Below are positions 16,129-25,157 of a DNA stretch of 64,000 nucleotides, piece by piece. The position numbers and the translations under genes were made by a program. The DNA comes from Streptomyces actuosus. GTDB taxonomy: Bacteria; Actinomycetota; Actinomycetes; Streptomycetales; Streptomycetaceae. The notes under the pieces were generated by a model. The model saw nothing but the letters and a program-made list of their open reading frames with translations. It had not been told where the DNA came from and did no database searches. Location of the stretch: positions 62,001 to 126,000 of the forward strand of contig NZ_JAFFZS010000016.1 of NCBI RefSeq assembly GCF_016921115.1, in the 5' to 3' direction. Each line of letters begins with the position of its first letter. The stretch's first letter is position 1.

Positions 16129-18264
16129 ATGAGTGCGGAGGCCACGAACCCCGCCACCCCGGGTCCGGTCACCGGCCCGACAGCACGCTGGCGGTCGCGG
16201 ATCGATCTGCGCCGCCTCGGCCGGGCGGCACTGCTCGGTCCCACCGCACGCGACCGGCTGCCCGATGCCATCAGCCACGTCGTCGACGCCCACCGCGCCC
16301 ATCACCCCGACGCGGACCTCGAACCGCTGCGCCGCGCCTACCTGCTGGCCGAGTCCTCGCACCGCGGCCAGATGCGCAAGAGCGGCGAGCCGTACATCAC
16401 GCACCCGCTCGCCGTGACCCTGATCCTCGCCGAACTCGGCGCCGAGACCACCACGTTGACGGCGTCCCTGCTCCACGACACCGTCGAGGACACCGAGGTG
16501 ACGCTGGATCAGGTGGGCGAGCAGTTCGGCGAGGAGGTGCGGTACCTCGTCGACGGAGTCACCAAGCTGGAGAAGGTCGACTACGGCGCCGCCGCCGAGC
16601 CCGAGACGTTCCGCAAGATGCTCGTCGCCACCGGCAGCGACGTCCGGGTGATGTCGATCAAGCTCGCCGACCGGCTGCACAACATGCGCACCCTCGGCGT
16701 CATGCGCCCCGAGAAACAGGCCCGCATCGCCAAGGTGACCCGGGACGTCCTCATCCCCCTCGCCGAACGCCTCGGTGTGCAGGCCCTCAAGACCGAACTC
16801 GAGGACCTCGTCTTCGCGATCCTGCACCCCGAGGAGTACCAGCACACCCGGGACCTGATCGTCGAGAACGCCTCCCGCACCGACGACCCTCTCGCGGAGA
16901 TCGCCGACGAGATGCGCGACGTCCTGCGCGAGGCCGACATCCCCGCCGAAGTCGTCATCAGGCCCCGCCACTTCGTCTCCGTCCACCGCGTCGCACGCAG
17001 ACGCGGACAACTGCGCGGCGCCGACTTCGGCCGCCTGCTGGTGCTGGTGAACGAGGACGCGGACTGCTACGCCGTCCTCGGTGAACTGCACACCTGCATG
17101 ACGCCCGTCGTCTCGGAGTTCAAGGACTTCATCGCCGTACCCAAGTTCAACCTCTACCAGTCGCTGCACACCGCCCTCGCCCGCACGGACGGGCAGATCG
17201 CCGAGACACTGATCCGCACCCACCAGATGCACAAGGTGGCCGAGGCCGGTGTCGTCGCCCTCGGCAACCCGTACGCGCCCGCGTCCGACGATCCCGCCGA
17301 GGGCGAACGCGTCGACCCCACCCGGCCCGGCTGGCTGTCCCGCCTGCTGGACTGGCAGGAGGCGGCGCCCGACCCCGACACCTTCTGGTCCACGCTGCGC
17401 GCGGACCTCGCCCAGGACCGCGAGATCGCCGTCTTCCGGCCCCAGGGCGGGGCCCTGGGCCTGCCCGAGGGGGCGACCTGCGTGGACGCCGCGTACGCCC
17501 AGTACGGCGATGACGCGCACGCGTGCCTCGGCGCCCGGGTGAACGGCCGCCTGGCGACCCTGAGCACCGTGCTGCGCGACGGCGACACCGTCGAACTCCT
17601 CATGGGTCAGGACCCGGCCGCCGAGCCCTCCCGGGAGTGGCTGGAGCACGCCCACACACCCGCCGCGCGCATCGCCATCCAGCGGTGGCTGGCGGCGCAC
17701 CCGGCCCCCGACAGACCCGAGGACCCGCCCGGGGACGCCGCCGAAGTGCCCCGGCCCACCGCCGAGCCGCCCGCCGCCCGCCCAGGGAGCGGCCCGCTCG
17801 CCGCCCGGCCCGGGGCCAACGCCGTCGTCGAACGGCCGGGGGCGGCCGTTCGCCTCGCCGGCTGCTGCACTCCCGTACCGCCGGACCAGGTCACCGGCTT
17901 CGCCGTGCGCGGCGGAGTGGTCACCGTGCACCGCGTCGGGTGCCCCGCCGTGGTGCGGATGAAGAGCGCCGGGCGGGCGGAGATCGGTGTGCGCTGGGGC
18001 GACGCCACCGAGTGCCGCGTCACGCTGGTCGCCGAATCGTTCGGCCGTCCGCACCTGCTCGCCGACCTCACCGAGGCCATCGCCCTGGAAGGCGCCGAGA
18101 TCGTCTCCGCCACCGTCGAATCCCCCACCCAGCAGCGGGTACGCCACACCTACACCCTCCAACTCCCCGACGCCGCCCACCTCCCCGTGCTCATGCGCGC
18201 CATGCGGAACGTCCCCGGCGTGTACGACGTGAACCGCAGCCAGCACCGCCTGTCCGCACCCTGA
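16129..18264 (+). CDS. rshA: RelA/SpoT homologue, RshA-like (p)ppGpp hydrolase/synthetase
   Basis: A 711-residue RSH protein. The HD hydrolase domain is intact: RGQMRKSGEPYITHPLAVT, then HDTVEDT (His116, Asp117) and KLADRLHNMRTL. The synthetase region is recognisable (EFKDFIAVPKFNLYQSLHTAL, IRTHQMHKVAEAG). However, the R-x-K-x-x-S and D-x-x-G-x-R elements at its start are shortened and altered (RPRHFVSVHRVARRRGQ, ADFGRLLVLV), so synthesis may be weak or lost. A TGS domain follows (VFRPQGGALGLPEGATC), then a Pro-rich linker and a C-terminal ACT-like domain. GGAGG precedes the ATG at 16129. S. coelicolor carries this second RSH gene, rshA, near dapF. Confidence 0.88.
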   Translation: MSAEATNPATPGPVTGPTARWRSRIDLRRLGRAALLGPTARDRLPDAISHVVDAHRAHHPDADLEPLRRAYLLAESSHRGQMRKSGEPYITHPLAVTLILAELGAETTTLTASLLHDTVEDTEVTLDQVGEQFGEEVRYLVDGVTKLEKVDYGAAAEPETFRKMLVATGSDVRVMSIKLADRLHNMRTLGVMRPEKQARIAKVTRDVLIPLAERLGVQALKTELEDLVFAILHPEEYQHTRDLIVENASRTDDPLAEIADEMRDVLREADIPAEVVIRPRHFVSVHRVARRRGQLRGADFGRLLVLVNEDADCYAVLGELHTCMTPVVSEFKDFIAVPKFNLYQSLHTALARTDGQIAETLIRTHQMHKVAEAGVVALGNPYAPASDDPAEGERVDPTRPGWLSRLLDWQEAAPDPDTFWSTLRADLAQDREIAVFRPQGGALGLPEGATCVDAAYAQYGDDAHACLGARVNGRLATLSTVLRDGDTVELLMGQDPAAEPSREWLEHAHTPAARIAIQRWLAAHPAPDRPEDPPGDAAEVPRPTAEPPAARPGSGPLAARPGANAVVERPGAAVRLAGCCTPVPPDQVTGFAVRGGVVTVHRVGCPAVVRMKSAGRAEIGVRWGDATECRVTLVAESFGRPHLLADLTEAIALEGAEIVSATVESPTQQRVRHTYTLQLPDAAHLPVLMRAMRNVPGVYDVNRSQHRLSAP

Positions 18265-18365
18265 GCACCCGGCGCCGCACACCCGCCCCGCACACCGGCA
18301 CTCGTTCGGGTGGGCCGGGCGCGCGCCGCCGCAACCGGTGGGGCGCGCGCTGGTAGCCGTGGTGC

Positions 18366-19871
18366 ATGCTGCTCACCCTCCGTGATCTCCGCGCCACCCG
18401 GCGTCGCCCCGGCCCCCGCCGGGTGAAGGCGGTCCTGCTCGCCGCCGCTCTCAGCACCTGCCTCGTCGCCGCCGACGCACCCCCGGCCCCGCTGGGCGTC
18501 GGCGACCGCCTCTTCCCCCAGCTGGGCAACCCCGGCTACGACGTGGCGTCCTACGACCTGTCCTTCACCTACTCCGGCGACAACAGCGAGCCGCTGAAGG
18601 CGGTCACCACGATCGACGCGTGGACGACGGCCCCGCTGGAACGGGTCAACCTCGACTTCGCGCACGGCGACGTCGAGTCCGTCGAGGTCGACGGCGAGCC
18701 CGCCGCGTTCGCCGGCGCCGGCGAGGACCTCGTCGTCACCCCCGCCCGGCGCCTGCCCGGCGGCCGCTGGATGCGGATCACCGTGCGCCACACCAGCGAC
18801 CCCACACCGGACACCGGCCGGGACGGCGGCTGGGTGCGCACCGCGGACGGCCTCGCCATGGCCAACCAGGCCGACGCCGCCCACCTGGTCTTCCCGTGCA
18901 ACGACCACCCCTCCGACAAGGCGATGTTCACCATCCGGGTCACGGCACCCGAGGGCTACACCGCCGTCGCCAACGGACTGCCCGCCGGCGCGGAGCGGGT
19001 CGGCCGCACGACGACCTGGACCTACCGCACCCAGCACCCCATGGCGACCGAGCTCGCCCAGGTCTCCATCGGCCGCTCCAGCATCCCTCGCCGCACCGGC
19101 CCGCACCGCCTGCCCCTGCGCGACGTGGTGCCCGTCAAGGACCGGGCGAGGCTCGAACGCTGGCTGAAGAAGACGCCCGACCAGATCGCCTGGATGGAGA
19201 GCAAGGTAGGACGCTACCCCTTCGAGACGTACGGCCTGCTCATGGCCGAGGCGGACACCGGCTTCGAACTGGAGACCCAGACGCTCTCCCTCTTCGAGAG
19301 CGACCTGTTCACCGAGCCGGCCTACCCCGAGTGGTACGTCGACTCGATCATGGTGCACGAGCTGTCCCACCAGTGGTTCGGCGACAGCGTCAGCCCCCGC
19401 ACCTGGTCCGACCTGTGGCTCAACGAAGGACATGCCACCTGGTACGAGGCCCTGTACGCCGAGGAGCACGCCGACCGGCCCCTGCAGGCCCGCATGAAGG
19501 CCGCCTACTCCGTCTCCGACCGCTGGCGGGCGGCCGGCGGCCCCCCGGCCGCGCCCGAGCCCCCCGCCGCGGGCCAGAAGATCGGCATCTTCCGCGCGAA
19601 CGTCTACGACGGCGCCGCACTCGTCCTGTACGCGCTGCGCCAGACGATCGGCCGGCCCGCCTTCGAACGCCTGGAGCGGGTGTGGGTCCGGGAGCACCGG
19701 GACTCCACCGCCTCCACATCCGACTTCGTCCAGCTCGCCTCCGACATCTCGGGCCGCGACCTGAGCAGCTTCTTCCGCGCCTGGCTGTACGGCGCGACCA
19801 CCCCGCCGATGCCGGGGCACCCGGACTGGACGTCCACGGGGCCCGGCAAGGCCGCCGGAGCCCGGCGATAA
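18366..19871 (+). CDS. Secreted M1-family zinc metallopeptidase
   Basis: A 501-residue aminopeptidase-N-like protein. It has a signal sequence (Arg-rich n-region, then VKAVLLAAALSTCLVAADA) and is probably exported. The Cys before the cleavage region could make it a lipoprotein, but the lipobox is poor. The zinc site is HELSHQ, with His331 and His335 and the third ligand Glu in LWLNEGHATW, the H-E-x-x-H-x18-E pattern of M1. The aminopeptidase exopeptidase box appears only loosely. It is single-copy, monocistronic and about 100 bases after rshA. Confidence 0.88.
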   Translation: MLLTLRDLRATRRRPGPRRVKAVLLAAALSTCLVAADAPPAPLGVGDRLFPQLGNPGYDVASYDLSFTYSGDNSEPLKAVTTIDAWTTAPLERVNLDFAHGDVESVEVDGEPAAFAGAGEDLVVTPARRLPGGRWMRITVRHTSDPTPDTGRDGGWVRTADGLAMANQADAAHLVFPCNDHPSDKAMFTIRVTAPEGYTAVANGLPAGAERVGRTTTWTYRTQHPMATELAQVSIGRSSIPRRTGPHRLPLRDVVPVKDRARLERWLKKTPDQIAWMESKVGRYPFETYGLLMAEADTGFELETQTLSLFESDLFTEPAYPEWYVDSIMVHELSHQWFGDSVSPRTWSDLWLNEGHATWYEALYAEEHADRPLQARMKAAYSVSDRWRAAGGPPAAPEPPAAGQKIGIFRANVYDGAALVLYALRQTIGRPAFERLERVWVREHRDSTASTSDFVQLASDISGRDLSSFFRAWLYGATTPPMPGHPDWTSTGPGKAAGARR

Positions 19872-20003
19872 GGCGGTGACGGGACGGGGCGCGCCGTGCG
19901 ACCATCATCAGGTCGGCGCCGCACGGCCACGGGAATCCCACGGGACGCTCGTGCGTTGTGCACCATGAACGCCACACACGGAATCCATCGACGTAAGGAC
20001 CCA

Positions 20004-21497
20004 ATGACCTCCACTTCTTCCCCTTCCCAGGACAGCAAGCGCCTCGCGCAGGACTACCCCGAGGGCCTTCGGGCCGATGCCCTGATGGAAGAGGACGTCG
20101 CCTGGAGCCACGCGATCGACGGTGAGCGGGACGGCGACCAGTTCGACCGCTCCGAGCGCGCGGCACTCCGCCGCGTGGCGGGTCTGTCCACCGAGCTCCA
20201 GGACGTCACCGAGGTCGAGTACCGCCAGCTGCGGCTGGAGCGGGTCGTGCTCGTCGGCGTATGGACATCTGGCACCGCGCAGGACGCCGACAACTCCCTC
20301 GCCGAACTGGCCGCCCTCGCGGAGACCGCGGGCGCCCTCGTCCTCGACGGCGTGATCCAGCGCCGCGACAAGCCGGACGCCGCCACGTACATCGGCTCCG
20401 GCAAGGCCGACGAGCTGCGCGACATCGTCCTCGAATCGGGCGCCGACACCGTCATCTGCGACGGTGAGCTCAGCCCCGGCCAGCTGATCCACCTGGAGGA
20501 CATCGTCAAGGTCAAGGTCATCGACCGGACGGCCCTGATCCTGGACATCTTCGCCCAGCACGCCAAGTCCCGCGAGGGCAAGGCGCAGGTCGCGCTCGCG
20601 CAGATGCAGTACATGCTGCCGCGACTGCGCGGCTGGGGTCAGTCGATGTCCCGGCAGATGGGCGGCGGCAAGGGCGGCGGCCTCGCCACCCGAGGCCCCG
20701 GTGAGACCAAGATCGAGACGGACCGGCGCAGGATCCGCGAGAAGATGGCGAAGCTGCGCCGGGAGATCGCGGACATGAAGACCGGCCGCGACGTCAAGCG
20801 CAAGGAGCGCAAGCGCCACAAGGTGCCGTCCGTGGCCATCGCGGGCTACACCAACGCGGGCAAGTCCTCCCTGCTCAACCGGCTCACCGGCGCGGGCGTG
20901 CTGGTCGAGAACGCCCTGTTCGCGACCCTCGACCCGACCGTGCGCCGGGCCGAGACGCCGAGCGGCCGGCTGTACACCCTGGCCGACACCGTCGGCTTCG
21001 TGCGGCACCTGCCGCACCACCTGGTCGAGGCGTTCCGCTCCACCATGGAGGAGGTCGGCGAGTCCGACCTGATCCTGCACGTGGTGGACGGCTCCCACCC
21101 CGACCCGGAGGAGCAGCTGGCGGCCGTGCGCGAGGTGATCAGGGACGTCGGCGCCACCGACGTGCCCGAGATCGTCGTGATCAACAAGGCGGACGCGGCC
21201 GACCCGCTGGTGCTCCAGCGACTGATGCGGATCGAGAAGCGGTCCCTCGCCGTCTCGGCCCGCACCGGCCAGGGCATCGCCGAACTGCTCGCGCTGATCG
21301 ACAGCGAGCTGCCCCGCCCGGCCGTCGAGATCGAGGCACTCGTGCCGTACACGCACGGCAGGCTGGTCGCCCGAGCCCACGACGAGGGCGAGGTGATCTC
21401 CGCGGAGCACACGGCGGAGGGCACGCTCCTCAAGGCCCGGGTCCACGAGGAACTGGCGGCGGAACTGGCGCCCTACGTGCCGGCCCCGCTCGCCTGA
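20004..21497 (+). CDS. hflX: GTPase HflX, ribosome rescue factor
   Basis: A 497-residue GTPase that in other bacteria splits stalled 70S ribosomes. The N-terminal HflX domain runs from about residue 60 to 200 and includes DAATYIGSGKADELRD and a glycine-rich GGGKGGGLATRGPGETKIE with the helical domain after it. The G domain has GYTNAGKSSLLNRL (G1), DTVGFVRHLPHHLVEAF (G3) and the NKAD motif (G4). The ATG at 20004 with TAAGGA in front is preferred. The frame is open back to 19896 without homology. A strong hairpin follows the stop. Confidence 0.95.
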   Translation: MTSTSSPSQDSKRLAQDYPEGLRADALMEEDVAWSHAIDGERDGDQFDRSERAALRRVAGLSTELQDVTEVEYRQLRLERVVLVGVWTSGTAQDADNSLAELAALAETAGALVLDGVIQRRDKPDAATYIGSGKADELRDIVLESGADTVICDGELSPGQLIHLEDIVKVKVIDRTALILDIFAQHAKSREGKAQVALAQMQYMLPRLRGWGQSMSRQMGGGKGGGLATRGPGETKIETDRRRIREKMAKLRREIADMKTGRDVKRKERKRHKVPSVAIAGYTNAGKSSLLNRLTGAGVLVENALFATLDPTVRRAETPSGRLYTLADTVGFVRHLPHHLVEAFRSTMEEVGESDLILHVVDGSHPDPEEQLAAVREVIRDVGATDVPEIVVINKADAADPLVLQRLMRIEKRSLAVSARTGQGIAELLALIDSELPRPAVEIEALVPYTHGRLVARAHDEGEVISAEHTAEGTLLKARVHEELAAELAPYVPAPLA

Positions 21498-21511
21498 CGC
21501 ACCACCGGCAA

Positions 21512-21545
21512 GGGCCCGCCCCCGCTTCACCGCGGGGGCGGGCCC
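21512..21545. terminator. Strong hairpin after hflX
   Basis: A perfect 14-bp GC stem, GGGCCCGCCCCCGC with its complement, around a 6-base loop (TTCACC). It lies 14 bases after the hflX stop and between convergent genes, so it can act in both directions. No T-tract, as usual for Streptomyces. Confidence 0.8.
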
Positions 21546-21675
21546 TCGTCATGCCGTCACTTCGCCCTTCCGACGCCGACCACCGCGCGCCCTGCGGGGC
21601 GGCACCGCGCGCGGTGCGTCCGCGCGGCGGGCGGGGAGGCCCGCGTGAGACGCCCCGGCCGCCCGGGCGCCGCCG

Positions 21676-22902
21676 TCACCGGTCGGCGAACTTCCCGCTC
21701 ACCTCGTCGTACACGGCCTTGGCCACCTCGCCCAGTCGCGGGCCGGCCAGCCAGCCCGAACTCACCGGACCGATCGACGTGTTGGAGACCAGGGCCGGCT
21801 TGCCGCCGGCGCCCGTCGCGACCCAGCCGCCGCCGGAGGAACCGCCGGTCATGGTGCAGCCGATGCGGTACATCGTCGGATCAGCGGTGTCGACCGACAG
21901 CCGGCCGGGCCGGTCCTGGCACTGGTAGAGCGTCTGCCCGTCGTACGGGGGCGCAGCCGGGTAGCCGGTCGCGGTGATGTTCCGGATCTTGCCCGCCGCC
22001 GGGGCCTGGAAGTCCACCGGCAGCGCCGAACCCACCGTCTCCTCCAGCGACTTGCCGCCGTTGCCCTCCTCCGGCGTCACATGGATCACCGCGAAGTCGT
22101 ACGACGCCCCGTCACCACCGCTCTCGCCGCCCTGGCTGATCCACTGGTCGGAGGTCTGCGCCCAGTCACCCCACCAGACGCCGTACGGGGCGGCCTGCTC
22201 CCGCGTGGCGTTCCGCAGCTGGTCGACCGACCGGCCCGCGTCGTTGTACGACGGCACGAACGCGATGTTGCGGTACCAGCCGCCCTTCTTGCCGGCGTGC
22301 ACGCAGTGGCCCGCCGTCCACACCAGGTTGGACTTGCCGGGGTGCGCGGGGTCCTTCACCACCGTCGCCGAGCACACCATCGTGCCCTTGGGGGAGTCGA
22401 AGAACACCTTGCCGGCCTCGGCGGAGTGGGCGTGGTACGTCGGCGGCACGGCCTTCGCCCGCACCGGAGCGGGCTCCGGGTCCGTCACCCCCTGGTCGCC
22501 CGCGAGGTCACCGTCGTCGACCCCCTGGTCCGGGTCGTCGGCGTCGCGCATCCGGTCCGGGTCCCACAGGCCCTTGATGATCGGGTTGACGAAGTCCTTG
22601 GCCTCGCGCAGCCAGTCGTCCTTGTCCCAGTCCTTCCAGGCGCCGTTCTTCCACTTGTCGAGATCGATCCCGTGCTCCTTGAGCCGGTCCTTGATGTCGT
22701 CCGGGATCGTGATCTTTCCGTCGCCCCCCGCGACGGCCGGTGCGGAGGCCTGGTCGTCCGCGTTCGCGCCGTCGCCCGACTCGCAGGCGGTCGCGGTGAG
22801 GGCGAGCGCCGAGACGAGCGCAACTGCCGCCATCCGGGATGGGGTTGCGCGACGCACCTCCCGTTCCCGGCGGGCGGTGAACGGCGGACGTATGGATCGC
22901 AT
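21676..22902 (-). CDS. Trypsin-fold serine protease, lipoprotein
   Basis: A 408-residue exported protease of the chymotrypsin/V8 fold. The signal peptide ends in a lipobox, LTATAC, so it is probably anchored outside the membrane. A linker rich in Asp and Lys (about residues 60-140) precedes the protease domain. The triad is visible: His in WTAGHCVHAG, Asp in YDFAVIHV and Ser in TGGSSGGGW. The ATG at 22902 has a GGGGAG ribosome site; upstream in-frame codons lack homology. Substrate unknown. It converges on hflX. Confidence 0.88.
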   Translation of the reverse strand: MRSIRPPFTARREREVRRATPSRMAAVALVSALALTATACESGDGANADDQASAPAVAGGDGKITIPDDIKDRLKEHGIDLDKWKNGAWKDWDKDDWLREAKDFVNPIIKGLWDPDRMRDADDPDQGVDDGDLAGDQGVTDPEPAPVRAKAVPPTYHAHSAEAGKVFFDSPKGTMVCSATVVKDPAHPGKSNLVWTAGHCVHAGKKGGWYRNIAFVPSYNDAGRSVDQLRNATREQAAPYGVWWGDWAQTSDQWISQGGESGGDGASYDFAVIHVTPEEGNGGKSLEETVGSALPVDFQAPAAGKIRNITATGYPAAPPYDGQTLYQCQDRPGRLSVDTADPTMYRIGCTMTGGSSGGGWVATGAGGKPALVSNTSIGPVSSGWLAGPRLGEVAKAVYDEVSGKFADR

Positions 22903-23666
22903 GGTCTGGACTCCCCCTGGGACGAACGACGTTGGAACGGCAGTACACACTATGCGGTGGCCGTGGGAGGCCGCCGACCGAACGGCAACGGTTCGGCTAC
23001 AAGCCGCCCGGCCGGGCAACGCCCGGGGAGTGGTCCGCCGGGGAAGCCTGTCACCAGGGGAGACGGCCGGGTTCGGACTCCCGGTGCCGGCTGTCGGTGG
23101 TGGGCAGGCGGGGCCGGCGCGGTGCGGCGTGCGCGTCGCCCGGGCGGGCCGGCGGGTGCGGACCGGGCCGCTCGGTCCCCTGGCCGGGGCGGACCGTCCT
23201 CCCGCGGCCGCCGCCGAGGCGCTGCGACTGCGAGGACGGCTCCGGCGAGTGCCGGGACCAGGTGACAGGTCCGGGGTCCTCCCGGCGGCCCGCCCGGGGC
23301 GAGGGCAGATCTCCCGTGCGACGGGAGGCGTTTCCCGGTCTCGGTGCGGTGGGGGGCACATCCCCCGGCGCCGCGTTCCGAAAGGGTGCGTCCCCCGGTG
23401 TCCGCGCGGTGTGGCGCATCGCCGGTCCCCGCTCAAGGGGGGCGTGGCGCTCCGTCCGGTCGCGGCGGGGCGCGCTTCCCCGGGCTCCCGCGCCGAGGCG
23501 CGGGCGCGACACGCGGGCGTGAGACGCGGGGCGCACCCCCGCCGTGACGCACCTGTCCCACGGCAACCCGTAACCCGAACGGCCGTGCGTGGTTGGTAGG
23601 GGTGGGGTCCGCGGACGGCGCGGGCGGGGTGGGGAGCCGTTTCGTACGGCGGGAGGAGAGGGAGTC
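22903..23666. other. Divergent gap, serine protease / siderophore operon
   Basis: 764 bases between divergent genes. TAGTGT around 22945-22955 on the minus strand may be the protease -10. A 19-base inverted repeat lies at 22978-22996. From 23000 to 23580 there are many antisense ORFs but no protein-like sequence. I looked for a DmdR/IdeR iron box before the siderophore operon and did not find one. Confidence 0.45.
22978..22996. repeat. Inverted repeat CCGAAC-N7-GTTCGG
   Basis: A perfect 6-bp inverted repeat, CCGAAC then GTTCGG with 7 bases between, about 75 bases upstream of the serine-protease start. The spacing is wrong for an SOS box (4 bases). It may be a regulator site for the protease gene. 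Confidence 0.35.
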
Positions 23667-25157
23667 GTGGTCGTGACCGAGGGGATCCCGCGGCGCCAAC
23701 CGGTGCGCGAGGCGGCGGCACGCACCTATGCGCGCTCCCTGCCGATCGTGCCGGTGCGGGCGCGGGGACTGACCATCGAGGGCGCGGACGGCCGCCGCTA
23801 CCTGGACTGCCTCTCCGGAGCCGGCACGCTCGCCCTCGGGCACAACCACCCCGTCGTCCTGGAAGCCGTCCGCAAGGTCCTGGACTCCGGCGCGCCCCTG
23901 CACGTACTCGACGTCGTGACCCCGGTCGAGGACGCGTTCGTCACCGAACTGAGCCGCACCCTTCCCCCCGACCTCGCCCGCCACGCGCGCGTGCAGTTCT
24001 GCGGCCCGGCCGGACGGGACGCCGTCGCCGCCGCGCTCCGGCTCGTCCGCGCCGCCACCGGCCGCCCCGGCATCCTCGCCTTCACCGGTGCCCGGCACGG
24101 GACGGCCGCCGACGCCGGGCGGACGGTGCCCGAGGCGGACGTGACCCGGCTGCCGTACCCGCAGGACTACCGCTGCCCGTTCGGGGTCGGCGGGCCCCAC
24201 GGCGCTGAACTCGCCGCCCGCTGGACCGAGTCGCTCCTCGACGACCCGCTGTCCGGTCTGCCCGAGCCGGCCGGACTCATCGTCGAGGCCGTGCAGGGCC
24301 CGGGCGGTGTCGTCCCCGCGCCCGATCCCTGGTTGCGGCGCATCCGACAGATCACCGCCGACCGCTCCCTGCCGCTGATCGCCGACGAGATCCGGACGGG
24401 TGTCGGCCGCACCGGAGCCTTCTGGGCCGTGCAGCACAGCGGAGTCACCCCTGACGTCATGGTCATGTCGAAGGCCATCGGCGGCAGCCTCCCGCTGTCC
24501 GTCGTCGTCCACCGTGACGACCTCGACCCGGGGCCGTCCGACGAGGCCGCCGGTCACGTCCGCGGCAACCAGCTCGCCATGGCAGCGGGCACGGCGACCC
24601 TGGCCTACGTCCGCGAACACCGCCTGCCCGAGCGGGCGGCGGCACTCGGCGCCCGCATGCTGTCCCGGCTCCGCGGCGTCGCCGCCGAGATCCCCTGTGT
24701 CGGGGAGGTACGGGGGAGGGGCCTGATGATCGGGCTGGAACTGGTGCGACCGGACGATGCCGGCGGAGCTCGGGGCGCAGCGGAGGCGGGACGGACAGGG
24801 GAGAACGACGGCGCCGACCCGACGGGGTCGGCCACGCGGGCGGGCGCCGCTCCCGCGCCCCCACCCGCCGCACCCGGGCTCGCCGCCGCCGTGCAGCGCG
24901 AGTGCCTGCGCCGCGGCCTGATCGTGGGCGTGGGGGGTCGGCACGGCGGCGTCGTGCGCCTCCTCCCACCCCTGACGATCACCGACGAGCAGGCCACAGC
25001 CGTCCTGGACCGCCTGGCAGACGCGCTCCAGGCCGTGGCCCGGACGTCCGTCGACGGCACCGGGTCCGCCCAACCCGCCGGGCGGAGGGTCCCCACCGGC
25101 CTCACCCCGGCGCCACGCATCCCCGCCCCGCGCCCCACCGCTCAGGAATCGCCGTGA
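23667..25157 (+). CDS. Class III aminotransferase of a siderophore operon (diaminobutyrate aminotransferase-like)
   Basis: A 496-residue PLP enzyme similar to 2,4-diaminobutyrate:2-oxoglutarate aminotransferase (RhbA/DatA type), which makes the diamine precursor of many hydroxamate or citrate siderophores. Visible elements are GADGRRYLDCLSGAGTLALG, the PLP-binding IADEIRTGVGRTG and the catalytic Lys in VMSKAIGGSLP. A low-complexity insertion rich in Ala, Gly and Pro (about residues 360-405) interrupts the C-terminal domain, and there is a Pro-rich tail. The GTG at 23667 follows a strong purine-rich ribosome site. The stop overlaps the next GTG (GTGA). First gene of a three-gene operon. Confidence 0.88.
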   Translation: MVVTEGIPRRQPVREAAARTYARSLPIVPVRARGLTIEGADGRRYLDCLSGAGTLALGHNHPVVLEAVRKVLDSGAPLHVLDVVTPVEDAFVTELSRTLPPDLARHARVQFCGPAGRDAVAAALRLVRAATGRPGILAFTGARHGTAADAGRTVPEADVTRLPYPQDYRCPFGVGGPHGAELAARWTESLLDDPLSGLPEPAGLIVEAVQGPGGVVPAPDPWLRRIRQITADRSLPLIADEIRTGVGRTGAFWAVQHSGVTPDVMVMSKAIGGSLPLSVVVHRDDLDPGPSDEAAGHVRGNQLAMAAGTATLAYVREHRLPERAAALGARMLSRLRGVAAEIPCVGEVRGRGLMIGLELVRPDDAGGARGAAEAGRTGENDGADPTGSATRAGAAPAPPPAAPGLAAAVQRECLRRGLIVGVGGRHGGVVRLLPPLTITDEQATAVLDRLADALQAVARTSVDGTGSAQPAGRRVPTGLTPAPRIPAPRPTAQESP

